A stretch of DNA of 64,000 bases, taken from Vulcanisaeta thermophila (GTDB taxonomy: Archaea > Thermoproteota > Thermoprotei > Thermoproteales > Thermocladiaceae). Below the pieces are notes generated by a model that did no database searches, was not told the DNA's origin, and saw nothing but the letters and a program-made list of their open reading frames with translations. Positions 25,843 through 35,121 of this stretch are shown here, piece by piece (position 1 is the stretch's first letter; each line of letters starts with the position of its first letter). Position numbers and translations under genes: made by a program. The stretch lies in contig NZ_BCLI01000001.1 in NCBI RefSeq assembly GCF_001748385.1, positions 351,177 through 415,176 on the forward strand, read 5' to 3'.

Positions 25843-27581
25843 TTGATTGATTACGCTGTCGTGAGGTTTCCTCAGTCGTACTTCATTAAGTGGCTTATCC
25901 TTGGGGTTATCCTCGGTGTGGTTTCCGGTGTTTCCGCCGTGATTTTCTACTTCGCATTGAAGTTCATGGAGTACCTCTTCATGGTTAAGCTTGTGGGTTT
26001 GTTACCACCTGAGCCTCTGGGTGATGGTGGTTCACTAAATTACACGTTTCATGCTTTAAGGCCCTGGTTGATACCGGTTTCCGTGGCCCTCGGCGGCTTG
26101 CTGTCAGGGCTTATTGTCTATACCTGGGCCCCCGAGGCTGAGGGCCATGGCGCTGACGCCGCCATAAACGCATTCCACAGGCTAAGGGGTGGATTAGGAG
26201 GAGGGTTCCACCGATAAAGCTCATTGCCTCAGCAATAACCATTGGGTCAGGGGGTAGTGCGGGTGCGGAGGGACCCACTTCGCAGTTGAGTGCTGGCCTT
26301 GGTTCATTAATTGCCGATTTACTTGGCTTGCCCGATGAGGATAGGAGGATTGCGGTTGCCGTGGGCATAGGCGCTGGTATTGGGTCCATATTCAAGGCAC
26401 CCATCGGCGGCGCACTACTGGCCTCGGAAATCCTGTACAAGAGGGATTTCGAGACCGAGGTCATCTTCCCAGCCCTCATCGCCTCTGCTGTGGGTTACCT
26501 AATCTTTGGTTCTGTGTTCGGTTTCACGCCAGTGTTTGGTTACTACCCTGGCGAATTCAACCCATCAACGCTGCCCCTTTACCTACTGCTTGGTGTTGTT
26601 GATGGCCTCATGGCAATACTATACGTTAAAACCTTCTACTCAGTAAATGGCTTCTTCAGGAGGATGAGGATCAGCAACTACGTAAAGCCCCTGATAGGGG
26701 GCTTGGTGGCTGGGTTCATAGGGCTTGTGGCCCCTGAAGTCCTGGGCACCAGCTATGGTTGGTCGAACCTGGCGGAGTTTAATAGGGTCTATGCCTTCAC
26801 ATCACTAATCCCAATGCCATTATTACTACTCCTCATTCTCCTACCATTCCTCAAGATCCTGGCCACCTCATTCTCAATAGGCTCAGGCGGTAGTGGTGGT
26901 GTGTTTGCCCCTGGCATAGTCATTGGCTCCTTCGTTGGTTACGACATGTGGCTCCTCTTCCACTACATAGCGCCCAACCCAGCGCCCTTCGTAATAGTGA
27001 GTATGCTTGCGTTCTTCGGAGCTGCGTCCAAGGCTCCCGTGGCCGTTATGTTCATGGTCGTGGAGATGACGGGCGGTTATAACCTACTGCCTGCGGCCAT
27101 GATAGCCGTGGCCATAGCCTACCTGGTATCTGGTGATTACACAATATTCCAGGCCCAGGTACCCACTAGGCGCGACTCGCCCGCGCATTTGAGTGAGTAT
27201 GAGAGGCCATTGCTTATGGAGTTGAGGGTTGGGGATTGCGAGTTGAGTGGAGAGCCCGTGGTTAATGTTAATGATGATTCTGAGAGGGCCGTGAACCTAA
27301 TGCTCAGGTTTAGATACACGGCAATACCCGTGGTTGAGGGTGATAGGTTCGTGGGCCTTGTGAGACTCTACGAGTTGGGCAGGGGTAAGGTGGGTAATTA
27401 CGTGATTAGGGACTCACCCTACGTAACGCCCAACTCCACGTTGTACGATGCATTGAGCATCATGGGTAGGTTGGGCATTAACTGGGTGCCCGTGGTTCAG
27501 GGCGGCAGGTTCCTCGGCATACTAACGCTCGAATCCCTCAACAAAACGTACACGGAGAGGTTGAGGGAGCTGCGTGGGTAG
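25843..27581 (+). pseudogene. CLC-type chloride channel/antiporter with two CBS domains, frameshifted
   Basis: Bases 25843-26217 encode the first 124 residues; 26193-27581, in another frame, encode the rest. At 26190-26193 one base is missing: the first frame runs to a stop at 26215, while the second picks up as IRRRVPPIKLIASAITIGSG. The join restores one CLC protein of about 580 residues with the selectivity-filter motif GSGGSAGAEGP (usual GREGP has R where A stands; the gating Glu is kept), the GSGGSGGVFAPG segment and two C-terminal CBS domains (about 430-570 of the joined protein). If the base is truly absent the channel is not made. Neighbours on both sides are also broken. Confidence 0.75.
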
Positions 27582-27635
27582 TGGCTTTGTGTGATTGAAT
27601 GGAAATGTTAAGGGGGCTTCATAAGGAATTGAATA

Positions 27636-29286
27636 ATGGAGCCAGAGGTCCTCATAGACTCGTACAGCATAGACATAACCCTGGTTCAGGGAGTTAGCAT
27701 ATGAGGGTGCCGTGGAAATCAAGGTCCAATCAAGTGGTGACCTGGTTCTGGACGCCGTGGACCTGAGGATAAGGGGTGTGGAGGTTGATGGTAAGGCCGT
27801 GGATTACCAATACGATGGTAAGGCCCTGAGGATTAAGGGCCCAGTTAATGGGGTCGTTAAGGTGGTTTTTTGATGGTAAGGTCGCGGACAAGCTAATCGG
27901 TATCTACAGGGTGCCATACCAGGGCGATTACATAGTGACCACGCAGTTCGAACCCACGGGGGCCAGGCACTTCATACCATGCCTAGACAAGCCCTGGGCC
28001 AAGGCCAGGTTTAAGCTTAGGATTAGGGTTGATGGGGATTATGACGTGATATTCAACACACCGCCAGAGAGAGTTTACTGGGATGGTCAGTGAAAGGTTT
28101 TTGAGTTCATGGAGACCCCGAGGATGTCCACGTACCTACTCTATTGGTGTTTAGGCAGAGTAGGTTTAAGTTCATTGGCAATGAACCGAGCACCTGGCCC
28201 ATACCCATTATCTACAGGTCCGGTGACAAGACCTCGGTAATACTCATGGAGGAACAAACCCTAACCCTAGGCTCCGGCCGTGTGGAGTTCCTCAACGTGG
28301 ACGGCACCGGGTACTACAGGGTTAACCACGGAGATTGGGAGTACGCAATGAGCAACGCAGCCAATGACTATGAGAGGTGGAGCGTGATAAACGACGCCTA
28401 CGCACACCTCCTCCAGGGCACCCTGGACATTAATGAGTACCTAAACCTGATTAGGCGTGTGAGTAGGTCAGTCAATTACCTACTAACAACCACCGTAATC
28501 AGGCAGCTGAGGACGCTATACTCAATAAACCCAGCCCCGGTGAGGCAGGTACTCATTGACTACCTAAGAACATAGACAAAATCACTGGAGGACATAACCA
28601 ATCTGGAGGACTTCAAATCACTAATCGCAAGCCTACAACTAACAGCCACGGATGAATACTCAAGCCTAATCGCAAGCATACTGGATACGTACCAAAGGGG
28701 CCTTGATGACGTCAAGGAATTAATACTAAGCACCAGGGCATTGGTGGATGAGGAGTACGCAACCATAGTGGCAAACATGGTAAATAACTACCAATCCCTA
28801 GACCCAATAATGAGGAGGACAGCACTAAACGCATACGCCGTAGTCGGCGACAAACCCTTCGAAAAACTCTCACAACTCTACAGGTCACTGGGCAATGATA
28901 GGGATAGGGTCCTGGTACTCTCGGCAATGCTAAACATACCCAAACCCAGCGAGTACACCAAGACCCTGGAATTCATGAAGTCAGGCAAGGTTAAGAAGCA
29001 AGACCTAATATACTTCTCAGTGGGCGCCTCAAACCCATGGGTTAGGGAAGTAAACGCCACGTGGATCAAGGAGAACTACAAATTCATACTACAAGCCTTC
29101 GGAGACCCAGGAAACCTATCAAGACTACTAGTCCAATCAGTACCCCTCATATTCATAGGCCGCGAGGACGAAGCAAGGGAATTCCTAAGCAACCTCAACG
29201 TAAAGGGAACAGAAATAGGCATCAAGGAAAGCCTAGAACTACTAACCATATACTCAAGACTAAACAAACAAATAGAACAAAAATAA
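27636..29286 (+). pseudogene. M1-family aminopeptidase (tricorn-factor-like) pseudogene lacking its catalytic core
   Basis: The N-terminal domain survives in three frames: 27636-27704, from 27700 to 27873, and from about 27869 on, the last containing TQFEPTGARHFIPCLDKPWA, a strong M1 signature. Further lesions are a shift in a T6 run (27866-27871) and a TGA at 28091. METPRMSTYLLYW at about 28110-28148 is then joined directly to the C-terminal domain (RQSRFKFIGNEPSTWPIP, LNVDGTGYYRVNHGDW), so the middle 300-400 residues with GxMEN and HExxH are gone. A TAG at 28573 interrupts the C-terminal part, which continues in frame to 29286. Clearly a dead gene. Confidence 0.85.
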
Positions 29287-29305
29287 CACCTAATCAACCC
29301 TCCCC

Positions 29306-29479
29306 TTAAATATCATTACTCCTCATAACATTAACATAACGCCCAGCCTCACTAAGCAACTTCCTATCATCAGTAACGAAGGTCAAACCACGAACCTGAG
29401 CAACCTTAAAATAAGCAGCATCATAAACCGTCAACTCCTCAAACACAGTCCAGGAAAACACATTATTTGCTTCCTGGAC
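29306..29479 (-). pseudogene. C-terminal fragment of a VapC-type PIN-domain toxin
   Basis: Minus-strand codons from 29479 to the TAA at 29306 encode about 57 residues including ELTVYDAAYFKVAQ and GLTFVTDDRKLL, the third and fourth acidic motifs of PIN-domain RNases. A stop precedes them and no VapB antitoxin is seen, so only a fragment remains. The rest of the 29287-29599 gap shows nothing else. Confidence 0.6.
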
Positions 29480-29599
29480 TTAAATAAGGACATAGGCGCC
29501 TAAGGAATAGAATTTCGTCAATAAATCGCCATAGCACCAATGGGTAAGATTGTTAGGAGTATGTTGAGGAATTAGTAACCCTAGATTTGATATTTTTGG

Positions 29600-30820
29600 T
29601 TACATACGTATTATCCCGTTGGAGTATACCTTAGCTGCTTCAAGGGCCACGGCCTCGTGATTTGGGAGTATGTTCATTATGGAGGTGATCATACCCAATA
29701 AATGGTTAATACCCATCAGCACTATGCTTAATGATTGTGGATCATAAGTTATCACTTGACCAGAGGCTCTACTTATCTTCTCACTATAATTATTCATGAA
29801 TGTGATGTAGTAGTTCCTCGCTATTTCTAAGTCTATAAATTCGGATTCGCGGACTATATTATAGATTTGACCGTTCTTATTAACGAAGTTTAGGAAACAC
29901 GTGGTTCCCGCAATCTCCACCTCAACCCTATCCTCAAGCCCCTCAACGCAAGTTGAGAGGAACCTTCTAACTGTGGAGCCCACAACCCTAACTAAGTCCA
30001 TTAAGAATGCACGCTTACTGTTGTAAAACCTATAGAAGGTACCCACGGCATACCCAGCGTCATTGACTACCTCGGTGATCTTTGTTTCTCTGAAGGATTT
30101 TCTAGAGAGTAGTTTTAAAGCGGATATAATTAATCTCTTTTTAATACCAGTTATTCCCAATCTATTGTAGATACCATAATCCTCAGATAGAGTAATTATG
30201 TCTGGGACATAAATACTTATCCGTGACTTCACAAGCTCCGTAATCCTACTCATGGGTAGTGTCTTACCTAGTCCCTTAAGTAGTACATCACCAGCAATAT
30301 CGATGTCTAAAAGGACATTGCCAGCCACGCCGAGTATTTTACGGAAAAGGTGTATGAATTGTGATGAGCCTAAAATCATGGCCGAGATTACATGAGGATC
30401 CCCATGTATCCCCATATCTGTGAGGACGTTGGCCATGAAATTCAACAACTCCCTATAATAGGTACTGGCTAATTCCCTATCTATGAACTCTATCTCTCTG
30501 AGTACCCTATGTAATGCCAGCATACTTGGGTCGCCCCACAGTATCGTCATATACTTAACCATGGATCTAACAGTAAGCGTGGGATCACCAGGATGAATAA
30601 TGCCTTCGATGTTCAACTTAATCCTAGTTATGGAGTCGTTTATGTACTCTCTCAATATGTCCTCCTTAGATTTATAATTTAAGTAAAAAGTAGATACGGA
30701 AATCCCGGCTTCATGCGCTATATCTCTCATTGATATATCGAAATAACTCTTACTCATAAGTAATCTCGATAATGCATGAATCAGCCTATCCTTAATTCCA
30801 CGAGCTGAATCGTAAATCAT
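29600..30820 (-). CDS. Tandem double TetR-family transcription regulator
   Basis: A 406-residue protein made of two complete TetR units in one chain. The first DNA-binding domain is at about 8-60 (MRDIAHEAGISVSTFYLNYK) and the second at about 225-275 (ITEVVNDAGYAVGTFYRFYN). The ligand-binding parts are also duplicated: LREIEFIDRELASTYYREL (about 107-125) and RESEFIDLEIARNYY (about 330). A normal TetR is about 200 residues and works as a dimer, so this is a covalent pseudo-dimer that could read two different half-sites. It overlaps the acyl-CoA ligase stop by ATGA and is the second gene of that operon, so it probably controls fatty-acid or acyl-CoA genes nearby in response to an acyl-CoA. Confidence 0.8.
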   Translation of the reverse strand: MIYDSARGIKDRLIHALSRLLMSKSYFDISMRDIAHEAGISVSTFYLNYKSKEDILREYINDSITRIKLNIEGIIHPGDPTLTVRSMVKYMTILWGDPSMLALHRVLREIEFIDRELASTYYRELLNFMANVLTDMGIHGDPHVISAMILGSSQFIHLFRKILGVAGNVLLDIDIAGDVLLKGLGKTLPMSRITELVKSRISIYVPDIITLSEDYGIYNRLGITGIKKRLIISALKLLSRKSFRETKITEVVNDAGYAVGTFYRFYNSKRAFLMDLVRVVGSTVRRFLSTCVEGLEDRVEVEIAGTTCFLNFVNKNGQIYNIVRESEFIDLEIARNYYITFMNNYSEKISRASGQVITYDPQSLSIVLMGINHLLGMITSIMNILPNHEAVALEAAKVYSNGIIRM

Positions 30821-32409
30821 TGATTACCACATAGGTCATCAATATTTATATTTATACATGTTTCCATATCCAGCAGCTTGGATATGCATGATTTTATCCT
30901 AGCATAATCAACCTTACCCAACGCAGTCTTAGGTACCTTACCGAACCAGACGTACTTAGGTATTTTGTATTTAGCCAAAATATTAGTTAAGTACAGGTTA
31001 AGCTCCCTACAATCTATGGTGGCGTCAGGCTTCAGCTCTATAATGGCAGCCACAGCCTCACCCCACTTGGGGTCGGGGATCCCAAAAACCACAACATCAT
31101 TAACCGCCGGGTGTTGCCTAATGGCATCCTCAACCTCCATGGGATATACATTTTCACCACCAGTCTTAATCATTAATTTCTTCCTCCCAACAAAATAAAA
31201 GAAACCCTCGGCGTCATACATTAATAGGTCCCCAGTCTTAACCCAACCATCCTCAGTGATTGTTTCGTTGGTTTCATCAGGGCGATTCCAGTAGCCAGAG
31301 AAAGTCACGGGACCCCGAACCCAGAGCTCACCAACTTCATAGGGACCTGCTATAGTGCCATCATCCTTAACCAACTTAACCTCGACAAGAGCTGAAGGTA
31401 CACCAATACTTGTGTAGGATTTCTCTAGGGGCATATCTATTGGCGTGTAAAATAAGTTGGGACCAGCCTCGGTTAAGCCATAACCCTGAAAGAAGGGTTT
31501 ACCTTTCCTGCGGTATTTCTCGACTGTGGAGCGGGGAGTCATGCCACCACCACTCTTGAAGAAACGTATACTACTGAAATTACATTGATCGAATATACGT
31601 GATTGAGCCATCATAGTGAACATTGTGGGTACGCCAAGCTGCACGGTCACCCTCTCCTCCTCAATTAACCTCAGGGTCTCCTCGGGATCAAACTTCTTAG
31701 TTATGATTATCTTTCCTCCAATTAAATAGAGGGGAAGTGTTATTACATGCCATCCTCCTGTATGAAACATAGGAAAGATGAGTAATGACGAATCATCCTC
31801 CCTGAGTCCCCAGCTAATTACTGTGTTTAATGCATTACATATTGCCTGTCTATTACTTATAATCGCACCCTTAGGTTTACCTGTAGTGCCTCCTGTGTAG
31901 AGTATCATTGAAGGATCCTCGTCACTGATGGGCTTGTAATTCAAAGTAGCCAAATCCTGACTTACCGTATCCTGACTTGCCGTTCTCAATTCCTCAATGT
32001 TCTCCACGATAGGCAGGAAATCTAGTTTACGTATTAATTCTTCAAAATCTTCATGAATATAGAGAAGCTTAGGCTTAATGTCGTTTAGTATAAACTTCAC
32101 TTCATTAGTTGATAATCTATAATTTATAGGTACCAATATTGCACCTAACTTTATGGCAGCGAAGTAAAGAAAAATAAGTTGTGCAGAATTGTATGAGATT
32201 ACCGCGATACGATCACCATGACCTATACCATGTTTTTTCAAGTCCCTTGCTATGGATAAAGAAGCATCAAAGACCTGCTTAAATGTATATACCTCTCTAC
32301 GGCCCCATGAATAATCTACTATTGCCTCACGATTAGGTGTTAAGCGAGCTCTTACGCTCGAAAGATCAGGATTAATTGGACACGGTAGGTTATATTTGTG
32401 AGTCATCAT
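30817..32409 (-). CDS. AMP-forming acyl-CoA synthetase (fatty acid/aromatic acid CoA ligase)
   Basis: A 530-residue adenylate-forming enzyme that activates a carboxylic acid with ATP and CoA. The P-loop-like motif is LYTGGTTGKPKGA, followed by GYGLTEAGPN (A5), the hinge region WVKTGDL...YFVGRKK and the C-terminal catalytic lysine in PKTALGKVDY. The form fits long- or medium-chain acyl-CoA ligases; the exact acid is unknown. First gene of a two-gene operon with the double TetR regulator; the ATGA overlap makes translation coupled. A TATA-like element lies at about 32430-32438 and inverted repeats are further up at 32454-32494. Confidence 0.85.
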   Translation of the reverse strand: MMTHKYNLPCPINPDLSSVRARLTPNREAIVDYSWGRREVYTFKQVFDASLSIARDLKKHGIGHGDRIAVISYNSAQLIFLYFAAIKLGAILVPINYRLSTNEVKFILNDIKPKLLYIHEDFEELIRKLDFLPIVENIEELRTASQDTVSQDLATLNYKPISDEDPSMILYTGGTTGKPKGAIISNRQAICNALNTVISWGLREDDSSLLIFPMFHTGGWHVITLPLYLIGGKIIITKKFDPEETLRLIEEERVTVQLGVPTMFTMMAQSRIFDQCNFSSIRFFKSGGGMTPRSTVEKYRRKGKPFFQGYGLTEAGPNLFYTPIDMPLEKSYTSIGVPSALVEVKLVKDDGTIAGPYEVGELWVRGPVTFSGYWNRPDETNETITEDGWVKTGDLLMYDAEGFFYFVGRKKLMIKTGGENVYPMEVEDAIRQHPAVNDVVVFGIPDPKWGEAVAAIIELKPDATIDCRELNLYLTNILAKYKIPKYVWFGKVPKTALGKVDYARIKSCISKLLDMETCININIDDLCGNQ

Positions 32410-32429
32410 TCTAAAAACTGGTATTAGTA

Positions 32430-32438
32430 ATTTTTAAA
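32430..32438 (-). promoter_or_regulatory. TATA box of the acyl-CoA ligase/double-TetR operon
   Basis: On the minus strand TTTAAAAAT at about 32430-32438 is 21-29 bases before the ATG at 32409. It lies between the start codon and the inverted repeats at 32454-32494. Confidence 0.45.
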
Positions 32439-32453
32439 CATTACTTTCATATC

Positions 32454-32494
32454 ACGAATTCGTAGAGACTACGTATCAAGAAGATGTACGTAGT
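32454..32494. promoter_or_regulatory. Two inverted repeats upstream of the acyl-CoA ligase operon
   Basis: ACGAATTCGT at 32454-32463 is a perfect 10-bp palindrome. Beside it ACTACGTA (32468-32475) and TACGTAGT (32487-32494) form an 8-bp inverted repeat with 11 bases between. They lie 45-85 bases before the ligase start, upstream of its TATA box, as activator or repressor sites for the operon would. Confidence 0.5.
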
Positions 32495-32573
32495 GGATAA
32501 ATGAAGGACCATATCTAAAGGAGAAAAAGAGTATTTAAATTTTTAAAATTTATGTTTATATACATAATTATAT

Positions 32574-33947
32574 TTACTTGGATATTTCTTCAAGTCTTAA
32601 CTTTGTTGTCCTTGGCCCAGTTAGCACTATCGCTGTAGCTATTATTTCGAAGATACCCAGCATTACGAAGGTATATATTCCAGTGGTTACTGGTTTTGCT
32701 GGATCGAAAACTAGGTATATCAGGAAGGGCACCACTGCCCCACCTAAATGACCTATACCATCAGCCAGTGCGAAGCCTGTTGCTCTGGCTCTTGTCGGGA
32801 ATAGCTCAGCGGTGTATGTATATGCTGGTACCGCGAAGGCTGTCGCAAAGGCGCCTAGGAATGCACCTATAGTTAATACTACAGGTGAGAGTAGGTACAC
32901 GGCCAATGCATAGAGAAATACTGCCAACGTGGCTATGCTGAATGCCGAGGCCACTAAGTATTTTCTTTCCCATCTATCAGCTAGGGGTGCCATGGATAAT
33001 GCACCCACTATGTAACCAATACTACCTAGCGCTATGTACCAGGTCGCGCTTGTGAATGTGAAACCTGCGGGGATGAGTATGTATGGTGCGAAGCCTATGA
33101 CACCGTAGGCTAGCATGTAATCAAAAAACCAAAAAGCGATAGCCATAATAAGCCTAGGTAGGTATTGCCTATTGAATAACTCGGCTGTGGGGAATTTCTT
33201 TAAGAAGTTTTCAGGTAATGGGGCTGGTGTAGGTGGTAGAGTCCCTATTTTTCGTGCTACGTACTCCTCAAGTCTTTTCACGACAGCCTCAGCCTCATTG
33301 AAGCGGCCTCTTATCACTAGCCACCTTGGGCTCTCAGGTAAGAGCGTTCTCAGGGGGAAAACTGTAAAAGCCACTACTGCAGATATCCCGAACATCCATC
33401 TCCATCCTACTGGAGATAACGGAATCAATGCCAAAGCTATAAATGGAGTGACCGCGAAACCCAATGCACCAGCCAGGTATGTTAGTTGTACCATTTTGCC
33501 TCTGATTCCTGCTGGAGTAATCTCACTGATGTAAGTGTTTATTACTGCAATCTCTGCACCAATGCCCATACCTGCTATAAATCTGCTCGTAATTAATACA
33601 TAGAAATTCCCAGCTAAAGCACAACCTATTGATCCAATGGCTATTAGGATGGCATTGGTTATCAATCCCCATCTCCTACCGAAGTAGTCACTCACGGTAG
33701 ATACAAAATACGCACCTATTATGTAACCAATGAGACTTGCTGAGGCAATCTCGCTTAAGTTTAGACGTGAAAGTCTTAGTTGCGTTACCATTGGGGAAAC
33801 GAAGGAAAATGAGAGGATTAATATATCATAAAACGCAAAGAAATATCCAAGGCCTATTATGACCATCCAGGAAACTGGGTAAGGTCTGATGGGTAATCTA
33901 TCTATTCTTGCCCTTAATTCTCCGGCCTTGAGTTCCCTATCAGACAT
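32574..33947 (-). CDS. MFS transporter, sugar/aromatic-acid porter-like
   Basis: A carrier of about 457 residues with twelve helices, loop-2 motif DYFGRRWG, the ESPRWLVIRGRFNEAE segment after helix 6 seen in sugar and organic-acid porters, and the second-half motif DRWERKYLV. I place the start at the ATG 33947, because GGTGATC (a match to the 16S anti-Shine-Dalgarno region) sits three bases before it, inside the longer reading that would begin at 33962. It lies between the acyl-CoA ligase operon and the divergent condensing-enzyme gene, so it probably moves the organic acid handled by that cluster. Confidence 0.75.
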   Translation of the reverse strand: MSDRELKAGELRARIDRLPIRPYPVSWMVIIGLGYFFAFYDILILSFSFVSPMVTQLRLSRLNLSEIASASLIGYIIGAYFVSTVSDYFGRRWGLITNAILIAIGSIGCALAGNFYVLITSRFIAGMGIGAEIAVINTYISEITPAGIRGKMVQLTYLAGALGFAVTPFIALALIPLSPVGWRWMFGISAVVAFTVFPLRTLLPESPRWLVIRGRFNEAEAVVKRLEEYVARKIGTLPPTPAPLPENFLKKFPTAELFNRQYLPRLIMAIAFWFFDYMLAYGVIGFAPYILIPAGFTFTSATWYIALGSIGYIVGALSMAPLADRWERKYLVASAFSIATLAVFLYALAVYLLSPVVLTIGAFLGAFATAFAVPAYTYTAELFPTRARATGFALADGIGHLGGAVVPFLIYLVFDPAKPVTTGIYTFVMLGIFEIIATAIVLTGPRTTKLRLEEISK

Positions 33948-34033
33948 GCTGATCACCCACATACCTTAAATTCTTGTTTGTGCATTTTAATGGTATTTCC
34001 GCACATATTTCGAGAATTTTGAATTTCACATAA

Positions 34034-34051
34034 TGAATCACTATTCTAAAG
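34034..34051. promoter_or_regulatory. Operator-like repeat, left copy, in the MFS/KAS III divergent promoter
   Basis: TGAATCACTATTCTAAAG at 34034-34051 recurs in reverse orientation at 34119-34136 with 17 of 18 bases the same. Each copy holds a small dyad, GAAT-N4-ATTC. A repeated palindromic site in a divergent promoter is what a TetR-type or similar regulator would bind. Confidence 0.5.
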
Positions 34052-34108
34052 TATTTAAGCATTACCCTTAGTTTGCTTCGTAAGAATGACCGTAAATATC
34101 TAGCATAA

Positions 34109-34118
34109 TGTTTATAAG
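34109..34118 (+). promoter_or_regulatory. TATA box of the KAS III-like gene
   Basis: TGTTTATAAG at about 34109-34118 lies 26-35 bases before the ATG at 34144. It argues that the upstream ATG codons at 34108 and 34129 are part of the promoter and are not used. Confidence 0.55.
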
Positions 34119-34136
34119 CTTTAGAATAATGATTCA
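34119..34136. promoter_or_regulatory. Operator-like repeat, right copy, overlapping the KAS III-like gene start region
   Basis: CTTTAGAATAATGATTCA at 34119-34136 is the reverse complement of the site at 34034-34051 except for one base. It lies between the TATA box and the ATG at 34144, so a bound protein would block RNA polymerase. Confidence 0.5.
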
Positions 34137-34143
34137 CATAAAC

Positions 34144-35121
34144 ATGGCTGGGATTCTTAGTTATGGAATATATTTACCCCAAAGGAGAGTTACCGCCTCT
34201 GAGTTATCGAAGATTACTGGGATACCCTTAGAAATAATTGTGGAGAAGTATGGATTAAGAGGCAAAAGTGTTAGTGAACCTGCGGAGATGCCGTCAGAGA
34301 TGGCACTTAAGGCTGCCAAAGCAGCATTAAGCAAGGCTAATGTAAGGATAGATGCTTTGATCTATGTTGGTAGTGAATTCAAGGACTATGGGGTATGGAT
34401 GATGTCCACTAAACTGCAGCACGAATTGAACCTAAAGAATATTTTCGCCTTCGATATAGCTGCAATGTGCACAGGCATGATCGTTGGCTTAACCTTAGCG
34501 AAGAGAATGGGCGACCTAGCTAGAAATATACTACTCGTTGCTGCATCCAAGGAATCCTATTTAGTTAATCCAGAATTAAAGGATACGTCATGGATGCTGA
34601 ATTTCGCAGATGGGGCCTCAGCGGTAGTAGTATCCCATGATTATAATAGGAACAGGATACTAGAGAGCTCCTTTATAAGTGATGGCAGTTTCTATGGAGC
34701 CGCGGTGGTTAAGGAGCTAGGTGCCGTGAGCCTAATTGAGGATCACTCACAGAGACCCATGTTCGTAAGCCTAATGCGTAAGGATGAAATGAAATATAGT
34801 CTTGAAACTACAAGTAGAGCTAATTTCGTTAAGGTAATCAAGGACGCGCTGGATAAGAGCGGTTACTCAATTAAGGATGTGGATCTACTCATCTTAAATC
34901 ACATGAAGAGAAGCTTCCATGAGAAGATACTAAATGATCTGGGTATACCTAAGGAGAAGTCAATCTACCTCGAAGATTATGGTCACGTACAGAGTAGTGA
35001 CATGGTTATTGGGCTTGATGAAGGCTTAAGGAGAGGGCTTATAAAGGATGGTTCCATAGTGGTAATGGCTTCAGGAGGCACTGGATTTATATGGGGAGCA
35101 GTGGTTTTAAGGTGGGGTTGA
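34144..35121 (+). CDS. KAS III-like (3-oxoacyl synthase III / thiolase-fold) condensing enzyme
   Basis: A 325-residue thiolase-fold enzyme. The N-terminus GILSYGIYLPQRRV, the nucleophile Cys109 in DIAAMCTGM and the ending ASGGTGFIWGAVVLRW are those of FabH/HMG-CoA-synthase relatives, which join an acyl-CoA to a second acyl unit. His253 (LNHMKR) fits the active-site His. The third residue, Asn in FabH, appears to be His281 (EDYGHVQSS), so the triad may be Cys-His-His. The start at 34144 is set by the TATA box before it. The hydrolase gene starts right after the stop codon, so the two form an operon. Product unknown. Confidence 0.75.
   Translation: MAGILSYGIYLPQRRVTASELSKITGIPLEIIVEKYGLRGKSVSEPAEMPSEMALKAAKAALSKANVRIDALIYVGSEFKDYGVWMMSTKLQHELNLKNIFAFDIAAMCTGMIVGLTLAKRMGDLARNILLVAASKESYLVNPELKDTSWMLNFADGASAVVVSHDYNRNRILESSFISDGSFYGAAVVKELGAVSLIEDHSQRPMFVSLMRKDEMKYSLETTSRANFVKVIKDALDKSGYSIKDVDLLILNHMKRSFHEKILNDLGIPKEKSIYLEDYGHVQSSDMVIGLDEGLRRGLIKDGSIVVMASGGTGFIWGAVVLRWG

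Noticed and set aside
33948-33962. ATG at 33962 as the start of the MFS gene
   Set aside because: The bases between it and 33947 hold GGTGATC, a good ribosome-binding sequence for the second ATG.
34108-34143. ATG at 34108 as the start of the KAS III-like gene
   Set aside because: This codon lies in the TATA element; family members begin at the GILSYGIYLP segment right after the ATG at 34144.
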